Below, in pieces: positions 34,891 to 46,639 of a stretch of DNA of 64,000 nt. Origin of the DNA: Podocnemis expansa. Taxonomy: Eukaryota > Chordata > Testudines > Podocnemididae. Each line of letters opens with the position of its first letter. The first letter of the stretch is position 1. The stretch spans positions 38,425,350 to 38,489,349 of the forward strand of contig ML681992.1 in NCBI GenBank assembly GCA_007922195.1, written 5' to 3'. The position numbers were made by a program, and so were the translations under genes. The notes under the pieces were generated by a model. The model made no database searches. It saw only the letters and a list, made by a program, of their open reading frames with translations, and was not told the origin of the DNA.

Positions 34891-35919
34891 GTGCCACTGC
34901 TTTTGGAATGTGATCCTTTTGTGAGAATCCCAATTAACACTGGAAATCAGGCAAGCTGTACCGAAATCCTGCCCCCTGCCCTCTTCCCCCCTACCCCAGG
35001 AGCTGAGGATTCATTTTGTAGGATTAAAGTTTAGGAGATTTTTTTTTTTCCCCTTCTGAGCAAGGTCTTTAGGATAGTGGATAGAGACCTGACATTCCAG
35101 TCCGTCTCTGAGCCCCATGCCCCGGCAGCCTGAGGGTCAGCATGAAGTGAACAACTGGGGCACAGATCACCCTCTGAACAGCCTGTAAATATTACCTCAC
35201 ATAGAGACCATTATTCAGATATAGCCAGTGTTTGTGGGACAGCCCTGAGATTGCTTCAGGGTGGGGCAACAGAGGAGCCCAAGATAGGTGACACTGCAAT
35301 GCTGGTTCTGGGAGGATGAGATACCATGCTGCTAATTACCCAATCTGTCAGAGGAGGAGGAGGCAGAGGAAGACAGCTTAATTGATCACTACTGTCTGAA
35401 AAACAAATTTAAATATAGATGATAAAGGAAATAGTGGCTGTTTGCTTTGGTCTCATCCAACTAATACTATGGAGGCAGAAGTTCTTGTGCTAAAGCAGAG
35501 AAAAGGAATAGTCAGTATGGGTATGCTGCAATATTGATCTGACTTCAGAGAAGAAAGGGAAAGACCTTACCTCACCAAATTATGGGAGCTTCTTGGCCAT
35601 CAAGGCAAATTACTCATTCTAAGCAAGTTTGTTTACACAGTGCAAACCACTGACTATTGTCTCACAAAGAAGTAAATCCCACAGTACAATAAAACTCGAA
35701 ACATGTGAAGTGACTCAAACATTTTACTTATATTACCAATGGAGATGGAAATAACTGTAGAAGTTATTTTTAAATACTTTCTACAAGAAACAAACTAAAA
35801 ATATCTCAAGTGTGGTCTGATTTTCTTATGGAAATACTTATTTGTGAACAGATGTCTGGTCTCCTTGGCAGCTGATATTTCAGATCACATTAACAATCAG
35901 TGCAAAATTTAAAACTTAC
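34891..35919. other. Intronic stretch next to the 35.9 kb exon
   Basis: No element was recognised. It could hold more of the DIRS 5' region, but I see no supporting motif. Confidence 0.4.
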
Positions 35920-36024
35920 CAGGGAACTGATCATGCGTTGAGAAGAGCGTGCAATATTGGCAGGAAGACCAAAGAAATCAGGTTTATCATTTTCTGGAAG
36001 GCCTTCAATAATATTACGATAATC
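35920..36024 (-). CDS. DYNC2H1: DYNC2H1 exon (C-terminal region, most 3' exon in window)
   Basis: A 105 bp exon, phase 0 at both ends, coding 35 residues that start DYRNIIEGLPENDKP and include FFGLPANIARSSQRM. On the minus strand it is preceded by ttttgtag and followed by GTAAGT. The FFGLPANI block is shared by dynein heavy chains in the region after AAA6. The wording here, with the preceding exons, fits cytoplasmic dynein-2 heavy chain (the retrograde motor of intraflagellar transport in cilia) rather than axonemal chains or DYNC1H1. The next exon was not found in the remaining 35.9 kb, so the following intron is long. Identification is from family knowledge; no alignment was run. Confidence 0.93.
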
Positions 36025-37425
36025 CTACAAAAACAGAGAGCAGCGTATAGATAACTGTAGAAGTTTTCTGTGCACAGTTCATTAAATCAATGGTACGCAC
36101 TGAAAAGAATTCCAGTTACACACTTTCAAAATGTAAACTCTCATTTCATAGGATTTATGATTAATTGAATAAAAGCATTTTGTGGACATCACTCAAATGA
36201 CCTTCACTAAAATGGAGAAATGACTCAAGCATATGAACAGAAGACATGCCATGTCATAGAAACTGCTAATAATAAAACGCTAGTGAAGCAGAACAGAAAT
36301 CCTAAATGGCTTCAATTCACAGTCAACAAACACCACCTCTGACTGTAAGGAAGTTGGTTAACTAACTAACTGAAAAGTGATTTCACTATGTGAATGCTCT
36401 CTGCAGTGCAATTATAACACTCAGGTGGATCAGCTAGATGTATATACACCAAAGTATTTATTTAACGCATAAACGCCACATTTAAAGTATTTCACTATTT
36501 GGAATTCGAATTTAGAAGTACTAGTCACTTCCTCCTTCATGCTGTAGTCCAATGTAAGATGCTTCTAACTGCATTTAAATCTTTGCCAAGCCAGCATTTA
36601 TTATACATAGAATGAAATGTGTGGCACTGAAAAATACTGCTGTATGGTGATAAGAAGGGCAGAGAAGAGCCAGCTGTTTAAAAGTCACGTGAGCTACTTT
36701 TTGGTACGAGGCATACGAGCTCATCATGGGTGAGGGTGGAAGGAACATGAAGCAGTGTTCCTTATTACAACTCGAAAAGCATGTGGAGGACTGAACGTAT
36801 CTTATAAAAAACAGATCATGTGTATTTAGACTGGGCCCTGATCCTGCAAACATGTTTAACTTTTCTAATGTGAATAGGTTATTAAAAATATTGAATCGTT
36901 AAGGGCCTTTGGCATACATAAACAATTTCTCAGAGTTTCCTCAGAGTCAATTTTAACTCTCAGTGCCAGCACGTCACTCTCTCTGTCAGAGAATTAAGAC
37001 TCTCCACTATAGGGAACTGGAATTCTTTAACATAAAACACTCCTTCCTGGCCTGTCTGCTCTATATCCCACCTGGCTCCTCCATCTGCTCATTTCAGTGC
37101 CATCTTTCTATTTCCACATACTTGCTTCACAAGCTCCTTCTCCCCCCCACACACTGCTCTCATTCTAATCAATAACAACCTGTTACCACAACGGAGCTGG
37201 AATTTAAGATAAGATTCACTTTTCATAAATGTAAGAACCAAGTGGTGAAATCATGAACAGAAATACAATACAAAGTATAACAATACAAATAGATGCCAAT
37301 TTGTTGCTCCTGGAGCTGCAAACAAAGTCAATATATTGTTAAACTTCTCATGGGTCCCATTACAGGGGATTGTTAGCCAAATATATTTCTCTCACAAATT
37401 TGTTTCTTCCACAGAGTTCTTACTG
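36025..37425. other. DYNC2H1 intron (right part of 36025-38291), no other gene
   Basis: Intron between the 38.3 kb and 35.9 kb exons, 2267 bp in total. This part has no recognised element. Two palindromic PLE units lie in the remainder. Confidence 0.6.
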
Positions 37426-37642
37426 CGTTCCAAGGGGCATCAGTGTTAGTCTAGTAAAGCAAAAAAAGCAAGGAGTCTTACAGCACTTAAAGATTAACAG
37501 ATTTATTTATCGCAGGAGCTTTCATGGGAGAAAATCCCACTTTGTCAGATGCTTTGAAGAGTGGGACATTCTCCCACAAAAGCTCATGCGACAAATAAAT
37601 CTGTTTGCCTTTAAGTGCCACAAGACTCCTTGCTTTTTTCAA
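37426..37642. mobile_element. Palindromic Penelope-derived unit
   Basis: Inverted arms start gttccaaggggcatcag and end gtgccacaagactccttgc, with gagaaaatcccactttgt and gggacattctccc at the centre. The flanks agttcttactg (37415-37425) and agttcattactg (37643-37654) agree apart from one extra base, consistent with a roughly 11 bp TSD. Confidence 0.7.
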
Positions 37643-37686
37643 AGTTCATTACTGTACAACACATATAAAAACTTTATTCAAGAAAA

Positions 37687-37887
37687 AATGAGAGTCCTGC
37701 GTCGCCTAAAGAAATGTGTTAGTCTTTAAGGTATAAACTTTCATGGGCTTCAACCCATTTCATCAGATGCAAATGCACTGGAGCCCATGAAAGCTTATGC
37801 CCGAAGAAATTTGTTAATCTTTAAGGTGACACAGGACTCTCACTAGTTTTGCTGTATACAGACTAACATGTCTACCCTTTGGAACTA
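37687..37887. mobile_element. Palindromic Penelope-derived unit with perfect 12 bp TSD
   Basis: A second, sequence-diverged palindrome only 45 bp from the previous one. Its arms are gagagtcctgcg...ttagtctttaagg and ttaatctttaaggtgacac...ctctcac, around aacccatttcatcagatgca. It ends agactaacatgtctaccc. The 12 bp direct repeat tattcaagaaaa is perfect at 37675-37686 and 37888-37899. It belongs to a different subfamily from the other copies (caacccatttc in place of aatcccacttc). Confidence 0.8.
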
Positions 37888-38291
37888 TATTCAAGAAAAC
37901 ATAAATTAGCTCTCTTATTTCAAGTTTCTCAAGTATATTTTTATCATTCTATTACATTTGTCTCTCTTATTTTGGATGTTTAATCCATATTTGAGTATTC
38001 ACCGTAATTTTTCATCAATATCAAAGCTCAAAATCTGCAAAAGATGAAGTGTGAAAGGAATATATATTTAGTACTTTTCTCTGTTAAACATTAGCATTGC
38101 TATTTATTATTACTAGTGTTATATAGTTTACTCCTTCAGGGATTGAACACCTTCAGCTCCAATTGATTTCAATGCAATTTAAGTGGGTGCAGGACTTTGC
38201 AGGAGTCTGCCTTAAATTAGTACATTCACATGCTAATTTAGAACTGTGAAAAAATAGTTTCCATATATGATTATGAGGCAAGCATACCTAC

Positions 38292-38503
38292 CAATATGCT
38301 GCAGGAACTGGGTAGAGAGATGGAACATGGGAAGCTGGTCAACTTCTTGCCCTTCAGATTTAAACCACCAATAACTCTGGAATTAAAAAGCTGTTCCAGA
38401 TAGGATCGAAGGACTCTCATATCAAAGTAGTTATCTATGCGGCCTCCATAAATAGCATTTTCAAACAGGCCATGCACAAATTCCCACTGAAAACTTTTGG
38501 AAC
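38292..38503 (-). CDS. DYNC2H1: DYNC2H1 exon (conserved QWEFVHG..IYGGRIDNYFD block)
   Basis: A 212 bp exon, entry phase 1, exit phase 0. The first two bases complete a glycine codon begun in the previous exon. Then come SKSFQWEFVHGLFENAIYGG, RIDNYFDMRVLRSYLEQLF and, at the end, ISLPSSCSIL. The acceptor reads cttatag and the donor GTAGGT. IYGGR followed by a DxFD-like block is conserved in all dynein heavy chains after AAA6, and the version here is the DYNC2H1 type. Its end joins in frame to DYRNII of the next exon. No frameshift or stop, so the gene appears intact here. Confidence 0.95.
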
Positions 38504-40020
38504 CTATAAGTTTAAAAAATGTTATTGTCACATTAACTTTTCTTATATTATGTGATGAACATTTCCTCTTGTTGCAGTTATCATTCAACGAAATGAGTAA
38601 ATTCAAAGAAACCCTGTAAAATATTCTTATTACTAAACAATTTATTGTTTAACTGTAACCAAAAAGTAAAATGAAATGAACATAAAATGTAAAATATTTA
38701 ATGTTCCAACAGCTGTATTGTAAATGTTTATAACTTTTTTTCCTATGACTAGTGCAAATTAACATGTTTTAAATCCAGCTGAATGACATGAATATTGCAG
38801 ATGTCTTCAGAAGGGTTTATTAAAGACCTCCCACATACTGGCAAATCTGGTGTAGTTGGAGAAAAGTACTTTCTCACTAGAGGCCATTTTATATTCAATT
38901 ATGGCTTCCAACCACCCAATCCTTTATCATCAGCCTGCTCCACCCCCCTATGTCCAATGAATCTTTAAGTCTGTAACAGACGTATCATTTTATGGTGTGA
39001 CTCCATCAGCCCTCGGAATATAAGCAGGTTGATTGAACTACTACTCTACCATCGCAAAGGAAGAGGTATTCAGATGCTGGCTTTCTGATGCCATGTAAAA
39101 AGAGGTCCTGGCTATTTGTGACCATTTAAGATCATATGACACTGTGTTTAAAATAAAGATGGTAAAATAGGTGTTCTGACCAAATTATATTTTGCCTACT
39201 TAGCAATTACATTTTGCCTACTTAGTGATATCCTACAGTAGGGGTAGGACACCCTCAGCATATGTGCAGACAGTGGCACATGACTCCATTCGGAGCAGCA
39301 CATGGTACCCTCAGCAGTGCCACAGGAATTATTGCTGCTGCCACCAAAAGCCACACCAGGCAGTGTCTTTCAGGGTGTCTGGCCAGGGGCTGTCCTGTTA
39401 TGCCCATGCCACAGGAAAGCCATGGAAACAACCTGCCCAGAGAGGCTCCTTTCTATGGCATGCTGCCACCAAAAGGAGTCACTCTGGGAAGCTTCTTTAC
39501 ATGGTATGCACAGGATACATATCTGTGCACCCTAGGTTATGATCTATATGATTTTCCTGTTCACTTGTACATTGTGATTGTATGATTTGTTGCCAATAAC
39601 ACCATGGAATGTTTCTTTATGGATGCTCATAACCTATTCTCCATGATTACTACAATGATATGTTTCCTGCAGCTTCATGCATGTACACAGATGTGTAAAA
39701 TGTTTTCCATTGCTAAAGAGGGAGGGGGAGCAGATAGAACTCTCTCTGCAGCAGTGAGCAAGCCAATACCCCTGGAAGATTTGAGAGGCTTTTAGCTGTG
39801 ACTCTCCATCTTGAAAAAACTTCAGGCAAGATCTGGGCCCTGCCTGGTCACAGACAGAGACTGGGTGTATGAACATCTGACAGCCAAATGCCTTGAGCGT
39901 GAACTTGAACTATGAAGTTAGCTTAGGCAGAGATATTAGGTTAGTATGTATGTTTTAACTTTTATTTTCTTGTGGTCTCTCCTGACTCATTTATATTGTG
40001 ATTCTGCCAAATTTGCTGAT
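38504..40020. other. DYNC2H1 intron (left part of 38504-42278)
   Basis: Intron of 3775 bp between the 42.3 and 38.3 kb exons. This part contains an unassigned repeat-like stretch from about 39225. It includes aaggagtcactctgggaagc, a related form of which recurs near 41075 beyond the GC-rich hAT insertion. No gene seen. Confidence 0.45.
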
Positions 40021-40028
40021 ATTCTCAC

Positions 40029-40664
40029 CAGAGGAGTCGCTGGTTCGGAGCCGGGGCAGCCGCCCCCAGCTGGAAGGCCCCGCCCCATGGCCAGGGATGG
40101 GACCGGGGGGGCAGAGCCGCCGTGAGCGGCTAGGCAGCGGCACGGTGCAGCCAGAAGCGGCTGCTGGAGGCTGGGCCCATGCCCATGGGCAGCCAGGCCT
40201 CGGATCACCAGCAGGGGATGGGACCGCCGCCACCACGCGTGGCCAGCTCGGCCTTGGATCCTTGGCTGGGGCTGGGGATGCTGCTGCCGCGGGTGGCCAG
40301 CTGGGCCCCAGATCCCCCACTGGGCATCCAGGGCCTGGCCACCGGCAGTTGTGGCAGCCCCGTCCCTGGCTGGGGATCTGGGGCCTGGCCATCCGCGGGC
40401 GTGGGCAAGGGCCCGGCCTCCAGCGGCCGCTTCTGGTCGCACCACGCCGTGGCCTAGCTGCTCGCGGTGGCGTGGCCTCCCCCTGGCCCTATCAGCCTGC
40501 CAGGCGGCCAGCTGGGCCCTGGATCCCCAGCCAGGGATGGGGCCACCGCGGCTGGCTGGGGATCAGACCCTGGATCCCCAGCCCGCTTGAGCTGGAGATC
40601 TGGGGCACTGGCGTTGGGACTCGGGGCACGTGCCCAGGGCTGCCCAATGCCAGCGACGCCCCTG
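40029..40664. mobile_element. GC-rich hAT element with perfect 8 bp TSD
   Basis: A 636 bp insertion, far richer in GC than its surroundings. The left end is cagaggagtcgctgg and the right end ccagcgacgcccctg, inverted with 13 of 15 matching. The perfect duplication attctcac occupies 40021-40028 and 40665-40672. The interior is an imperfect minisatellite built from ggccagctgggcc, tggatcccc and cagggatggggcc words. CpG sites are common. Long frames of up to 228 codons in several overlapping phases are products of this composition. Confidence 0.88.
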
Positions 40665-40672
40665 ATTCTCAC

Positions 40673-42278
40673 TTAGATTTATAATCTCATCAATAAACTT
40701 GTAGTTGTTTCATCTAAAACTGTGTGACTTTTAGAGTGTGTGAGTGAAGAGGGCTGGGCACAATCCATTTCCTTCTTAAATGGATAGACTTGGGTGTATT
40801 TTGATTGGGTGTGGGCCCCAATCTCTGTAGACAGTGGCTCTTGGTGTGGTAACTGGGGCCAGGGTGCTTGCTGGAAGACTGTCCTCAAGTAGCCAGAGGG
40901 CACACACCCATTTGCTTGCAACTGATTGCATGCCAGAGGCCAGAGCAGACTGACTCAGGAGAAAGTGGTCACTTGGTAAAGAGAGGCGAATCGGGGTTCA
41001 GGAGTGGGAATTGGGAGGTCATAGTAGCACACTGGACTAGATCTGGTGAGCAGCCCGTCACACCCTGAGAGGAGCCACTCCAGGCAACTTCTTTCTATGG
41101 CATCCTTGTGGACCCCCATTCCCAGACACACTGCCCAGAAGAGCTGCTCTGGATGTCTTCTTTCTTCAAGCGGCTATCTTCAGAGGCATACCTGGGAAGT
41201 GACCCCCTCCGTCACACTTTAGCTCTGGACACCACCAAATTTTCAGGTGGCCACCACTTTTTTTCAGCAGAGGGGGCCGCTGGTACCAGCTGAGGGTTGG
41301 GGAGGAGGGGCCAGCATGGTGGTTAATAAAGGTTGTCGACTCCATCTCACAGTTTCAAATAACATCTGTCCCCCTCACTTCTTGTCCACAACTACTGTGA
41401 AGTGTTAGATCAATGGCCTGTTTCACCCAATATGTTGTGATTTTTCAGCAAGGGTGAAGCAACCATGTTGGGAAAGAGCTTTGAGATTCTTTGAATGAAA
41501 AGTTTGATATTATATGTAATTACTAATGTGCACTTTCACACTACAGTTACTGTGGAAAAAACTACTCTCACCACAGTAGTTAACATCCAATGACCAAGGT
41601 CTTTTGGTAATATGTTTAATATGTTAAATCTGCATTTACATGGCCTGAACTCCAAAAGTACAAACTACCTATAAATCTCATTTACACTAACAGGAGCTAG
41701 AGATACTGAAGACTTTTGAATGCTGGGTCACTAGTTTTATAGGGATTTGAAACTTAAAGGCCTCAGGATGGGGGAGGTGGAAGGTTTTCATTTAAGTGAG
41801 ATAAACAGAGGATCAAAATTAGAGCTGGTTGGAATATTTTCAGCAAAATGATGTTATGCTGAAAAATTGTTGTTTTGTAGATGTCTATCATTTCAACCAG
41901 GAGAGGGTCTGAAAACAGACACATATGTAATAGTCTGGTTGACAGGGTACTGGTCTGGTATGTGAGAGATCCAGATTTAAGTCCCTACTCTGTCTGATTC
42001 TGGGTCTCCCGCATCCAAGCCAGTGACTGAAACCACCAAGACCACATACAAGCATGTACACTTACTTCTGTGACAATGTTAATAGGTCTTCAATCCAGTG
42101 CAGAACAAAAACAAATCTAAAAACCTCACAAATTGCTCCAAAACGAATTGTCATCCCCTTGTTAGCTATAATCAAAATGGCCAAATTCTAAAATATCACT
42201 CTGTATTCTGCTAACCTTAAAAAGATTTTAAACAGAAGACACTCAGAAAGGAATCAGCAATGCTAAGGAGCAACTTAC
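40673..42278. other. Intronic stretch, LTR-like or unassigned
   Basis: Directly after the hAT insertion comes atttataatctcatcaataa acttg, an AATAAA-bearing sequence that might be the end of an LTR or other retroelement. Its partner was not found. The rest is unassigned. Confidence 0.35.
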
Positions 42279-42354
42279 CATCAAAAAGTCCATCAATAAC
42301 ATCATACCCTGCACGGAGATCAGACAAAGAAAATTCATAAAACTTGGTCCAACC
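42279..42354 (-). CDS. DYNC2H1: DYNC2H1 exon (GWTKFYEFSLSDLRAG)
   Basis: A 76 bp exon, phase 0 in and phase 1 out. It codes GWTKFYEFSLSDLRAGYDVI then DGLFD plus the first base of a glycine codon. Acceptor tgatag, donor GTAAGT. This block follows AAA6 in dynein heavy chains and is nearly invariant in DYNC2H1 proteins as I know them. It joins in frame to YIPQ of the upstream exon and to SKSFQWEF of the downstream exon. That contiguity supports an expressed, intact gene and not an intronless retrocopy. Confidence 0.95.
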
Positions 42355-43164
42355 CTATCATTAAAACAAACAAAAATATTAATATGAGTTATAGGTCAAT
42401 GAGCATTAAATAAACATGAAAAAGTATACCAAAATAGTTGCTTATGGAACATATACAATATTTAATGCCAGGAAAAAATATCTACGCTACTGGTTTGAAG
42501 TCATAATTTCTAGTTTGCTGCTCAGAGATACACAAACATGTAGCAATGCGCCAACATAACAAATATCTGTATCAATATGTTTAATTTTACACAGGCCTCC
42601 AGGCTAAATGTCATCAGCTGTATAGTTATCTGTATAGTAAGTGACAGTTTTCCTATAAAAATAAATATATTTTAAAGTCCTAGACTAATCAGGAAGGCTT
42701 CTTGAAAATTATGCACACGAGCATGTAATGTTCCCTCTCCAACACTGCTTGTTGCAACTATGACTCATTGGTAACTATGTGTAGTATAGATCAGTGGTTC
42801 CCAACCAATGTGCCGAGGCACACTAGTGTGCCGCGGCAACACGCAAAGTGTGCCGTGAGCATCCCTGAGAGCTAGAGTTAAAGTTCCCTCACTGCTCAGC
42901 CCAACCATGTAATTTACAAATAGATGCAAATTTGTTGCTCCTGGAGCTGCAAACAAAGTCAATATATAAAAACAAAAAATACCTGTCCCAGAATGTTTAC
43001 AAAGCAAAGAGACATATAGGAACAAAGAGGGACGTGCAGCACTTATTAAATAAATTAAAACTAGTTGACTGATAAATCTCAAAACAATTGTTAATGGGGT
43101 ATCATCGGCAAATAGAAGTGTTTCTAATGTGTGTTCTGCAGAGAACCATTCTCACTTCAACACT
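42355..43164. other. DYNC2H1 intron, with a hAT end
   Basis: Start of the 7683 bp intron 42355-50037. A hAT-like terminus, cagtggttcccaacc, begins at 42792 and runs into a palindromic gtgccgaggcac...gtgccgcgg core. The right end was not found, so this is a truncated copy. Confidence 0.5.
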
Positions 43165-44080
43165 GCTACAAGTTCTAAATTCAATGATCTGGACGAAAAT
43201 ATAAAATCATTGTTGATAACGTTTGTAGATGAAACAGAGATTGGAGGGTTGGCAAATAATTACGACGATGAGTCAGACACACAGAGTGACTTAGATTATT
43301 TGCTAAAATGGGGTCAATCAAATAATATGCATTTTAATGCACCAAATGTGATGCCTAAATCTAAGCACAAATACCTTACATCATATTTTCAGGATCAGGA
43401 ATTGCATTCTGGAAAGCAAGGATTCTAGGATTTAGAAGTCATCCTAGAAAACCAACTAAACACAAGCTTCAATTACAATACTACAGCAAAGAGGGCTAAC
43501 CATCTCTCAGTATATAAAAAGGAATATTGAGCAAGAAAAAGGTGATATTCTCTCTATGTTTTATTAGTGACACCACTACAGGAAAACTTGTCCAATTATA
43601 GTATCAACACTTCAAAAAACATGCTGAAAAACCAGACAAGTGTCAGACAAGAACTAAAAAAATTATTTGGGGTCTGAAAAATATGCTCTAAAAATAAAAG
43701 GCTAAAGGAGCTTATCAAATAAGTGATGAGAATTATCTTGATCATAAAATATTGATCTAAAAGGTATAAGATAACTGCTATTAGAGGGATCTAATAAAGT
43801 AAAGACAAGCAAAATTCAATGGCTGTAAATTCAATTCAGAAAATTCAAACAAAAAATGCAAATTTTAATGAGGGTAATTAATTAGTCATCAGAAAAAGGT
43901 AGCAAAGGATATGGTAAATTATCATTTGGAATCTATAAATCAGCTTTTGATGTCTTTCTAAAAAGATATACTGTAGTTTCAACTACAACTTACTGCGCAA
44001 GATTCAGGTATCATTGGAGAAAATAATATTGTGGAAGTGAAACTAGATGAACATAACAGGTTCCTCTGGCCTTGAAATCT
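43165..44080 (+). mobile_element. Old CR1-type LINE remnant
   Basis: The plus-strand frame at 43129-43428 contains FNDLDENIKSLLITFVDETE followed by GLANNYDDESDTQSDLDYLL. This is the decayed LINE RT block in which CR1 elements have NDL, then FADDTK. Weak L3-like tail words continue to gttcctctggccttg near 44065. Heavily mutated. Confidence 0.55.
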
Positions 44081-44499
44081 GAGTGGTAAATTGAAGGGTT
44101 ACTTACCTGTAAGTGCCCTTCTTCAGGATGTGCTGCTCACAAGCATTCTAATGCAGGTGTGCACATGCCACAGTGCACAGTCATCCAGAAACCTTTTTGT
44201 GATTAGCCTGTCCCAGTAGGGTCAGCAGCCAATGCACCCTGCAGTTCTGCACATAGGTTGAGGTATAACAGGTGGCACCAACCCTACCTCCCTTTAGTCC
44301 CTTCTTTCCAATAACTCCAAAACGTGGAGATGGAGAGAGGGTATGGAATGTGTGTAAACAATGCTTCTTGAAGCAGGACACCTACAGGTAAGTAAGCCTC
44401 TGTTCTTCTTTGAGCAGTTGCTCATATCCATTCTAATACAGGTGACTCACAAACATTACTTAGGATGGCAGGCAGAGTTACGGTCTCCCTGCCTGCATA

Positions 44500-45130
44500 G
44501 CTCTGACAAAGGATGTGTTGTCCCTCACCTGCTGAACATTAGTGTAGTGGGATATAAACGCGTGTATGGATAACCAGGCTGCAGCTCTGGAGATCTCCTG
44601 GATAGGCTACTGGGAGAGAAAGGCAGCTGACAAGGCTTGAGCTCTAGTCAAGTATAATCTGACTGCACTGGGAAGAGGCACCTTGGGGCAGTTGTAGCAC
44701 GTCCTGATATAATCTGCCATCCACGATGATGTGCGCTGAGCTGTGACTGGTTGCCCCTTCATTTGTTCTGCAGGGGCAACAAAGAGCTGGGTTGATTTAC
44801 AGAACTGACTTATCCTCTCAATGTAGAAGGTGGGGGCCATTCTGACATCTTAAGGTACGCCACCTTCTCTGGTCCTCCATCGCTTGTGGTTTTGGGAAGA
44901 AAACGGGAGGCATATGTCTTGCTTGATATGAAAGTGGGACATAACTTTTAGCAGGAATGCCAGGAATGGTCTCAGCTGTACCTTGTCCCTGTAGAAGACA
45001 GTACAGGGAGGCTCTAATGCTAGTGCTCTCAATTGAGAAACTCATCTGGCTGAATTAACGGCCACCAAGAAGGACAGTTTCCACAACAAGACCAGGAGGA
45101 GGCAGGTGGCCAGGGGCTCAAAAGGAAGAC
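44500..45130 (-). pseudogene. DIRS tyrosine recombinase (broken)
   Basis: The order is VSQLRALALEPPCTVFY with the first conserved Arg, then KVMSHFHIKQDICLPF, then TQLFVAPAEQMKGQPVTA, and VRLYLTRAQALSAAF. In the H-x-x-R box the histidine is replaced by tyrosine (YLTR). After an in-frame stop come EISRAAAWLS and FISHYTN, which still holds the expected catalytic tyrosine. The enzyme would have joined circular cDNA to the genome. Several frame changes occur between 44840 and 45030. Confidence 0.8.
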
Positions 45131-45323
45131 TTCAAGTCCCATTGGGGTGTGGGCTCACGGACTTGTGGGTATGTTTTCTCTATGCTATTCAGGAATCTGG
45201 AGGTCATCAGGTGGGTGAAAGAAGTAACCATGTTGAATGACTGGTGGAAGGTGGGAATAGCTGCCAGGTGAACTCTAAGGGAAGCTAAGGCCAGTCCTTG
45301 AGTTTTTAGATGGAGGAGGTATT

Positions 45324-46460
45324 CTAGAATGGCATGAATGGGAAAATCTTTGGATTAAGATCCTGGACTTTGGCCCAGACTGTGAAATGCTTTATCGTTG
45401 CTTGGTACGTGGCTTGCATAGAAGGTTTCCTGCTCTCCACCAAAACACACTTAACCTCTGCTGAATATGCCCTCTCCTTTATACTCAGCCACAAAGCCTC
45501 CAGGGATGCAGGTCTGGATGTAGCAGGCAGACGATGTCTTGGGTCAGGATGTCCCTTCTTCACAGGAGTTCCCAGAGAGGGACCATCAAAAGGAGACAGC
45601 AAACTGTACCAGTGCTGATGGGGCCATGCTGGAGTGATTACAATCATGTTTGCCCTGTCCCTCTTGATCTTTAGCAGGACTTCAAAGATGAGGAGTCCCA
45701 GAAGAAAGGCACACGTGAGGAGCTGATCAGGAAGGTGTCCAATAGAGAGCTCTTCTCCCTGCCCCTCAGGTAGCAGAAGAAGGGGCATTTGCAGTTTGAG
45801 TGGCTCATGAACAAGTCTACTCCGGAGAAACCCCATTTCTGGAACATGGAGGCTGTCACTTCCGGGTGAAGGGACCATTTATGTTGCGGCAGGAACTGCC
45901 TGCTGAATCTGTCTGTGTGTCTCTTTTCCACCTACAGTAGGTGAGGCGCCAATAGGTGGAATCTGTACTTGATGGCTAATTCCTAGGGCAGACTGCCCCC
46001 CTGCAGAATGCTGAGGAGCAGCCCTCCGCCTTGGCAGCTGATGTAATACATCGCTGCTGTGCTGTCTATGAGTACCTGGACTGGCCTGTCCCTGACAAGG
46101 TTTAGAAAGACCTTGCAGGCTAGGCAGACTGCTCCGAGCTCTTTGATGTTGATGTGCAAGGGCAGCTCCTCTACTGTATACCTCCCCTGGCTGCTGAGGT
46201 CAGAGCTGAAATGTGCACCCCAACCTAGGTCTAAAATATCTCTGATTAGGTTTGCACGGGGGCTCTGTGCCTCGAAGGGGACCCCTCATAGGGAGAGCTG
46301 CGGATCCCACCATTCCCTGAAGGCTATGAGTAGTCTGTGGGAGATTGTGACCACCCGCTCCAAAGAATGATTCAGGGGAGGAGGGGCATATCAATGCTAG
46401 CCAAGAATGGAGGGGCCTCATGGAAAGGTGGGAAAGTCTTACCACACACATGGAAGCCAA
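45324..46460 (-). pseudogene. DIRS RNase H and following pol segment (broken)
   Basis: The frame at 46460-46200 and its shifted continuation show a GAALAHQHQRARSSLPSL-like RNase H block, then HRQHSSDVLHQ. After that come HPEVTASMFQKWGFSGVDLF (45931-45671) and KIKRDRANMIVITPAWPHQH, in the frame 45878-45324. The last two blocks are the conserved post-RNase H part of DIRS pol. At least three frame breaks. Confidence 0.7.
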
Positions 46461-46639
46461 TATGTGCCCTCACTGTTGCAGGCATTGCCTGGCTGTCACC
46501 TTGGGGGAGTGGTGGAGGCTTGAGATGATGAAAGACATCATCTGGAACCTGGAATGGAGTTCCGAGCCTGCACTGAGTCCAGGATGCACTTCTGAACTCT
46601 GTTCTCTGAGATGGTGTTAACTTTGACTTTTTCAGGTTT

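Noticed and set aside
39987..40684. Long proline-, glycine- and alanine-rich frames on both strands, up to 228 codons
   Set aside because: They lie in the GC-rich hAT element, occur in many overlapping phases on both strands, and reflect few stop codons in GC-rich tandem repeats.
41930..42010. Possible tRNA-related (MIR-like) SINE with a weak B box
   Set aside because: Only gatttaagtccc resembles a B box. No A box or tail could be supported.
45324..45878. 184-codon minus-strand frame as an independent gene
   Set aside because: Its sequence (HPEV-type block upstream, KIKRDRANMIVITPAWPHQH) is the post-RNase H part of the DIRS pol gene.
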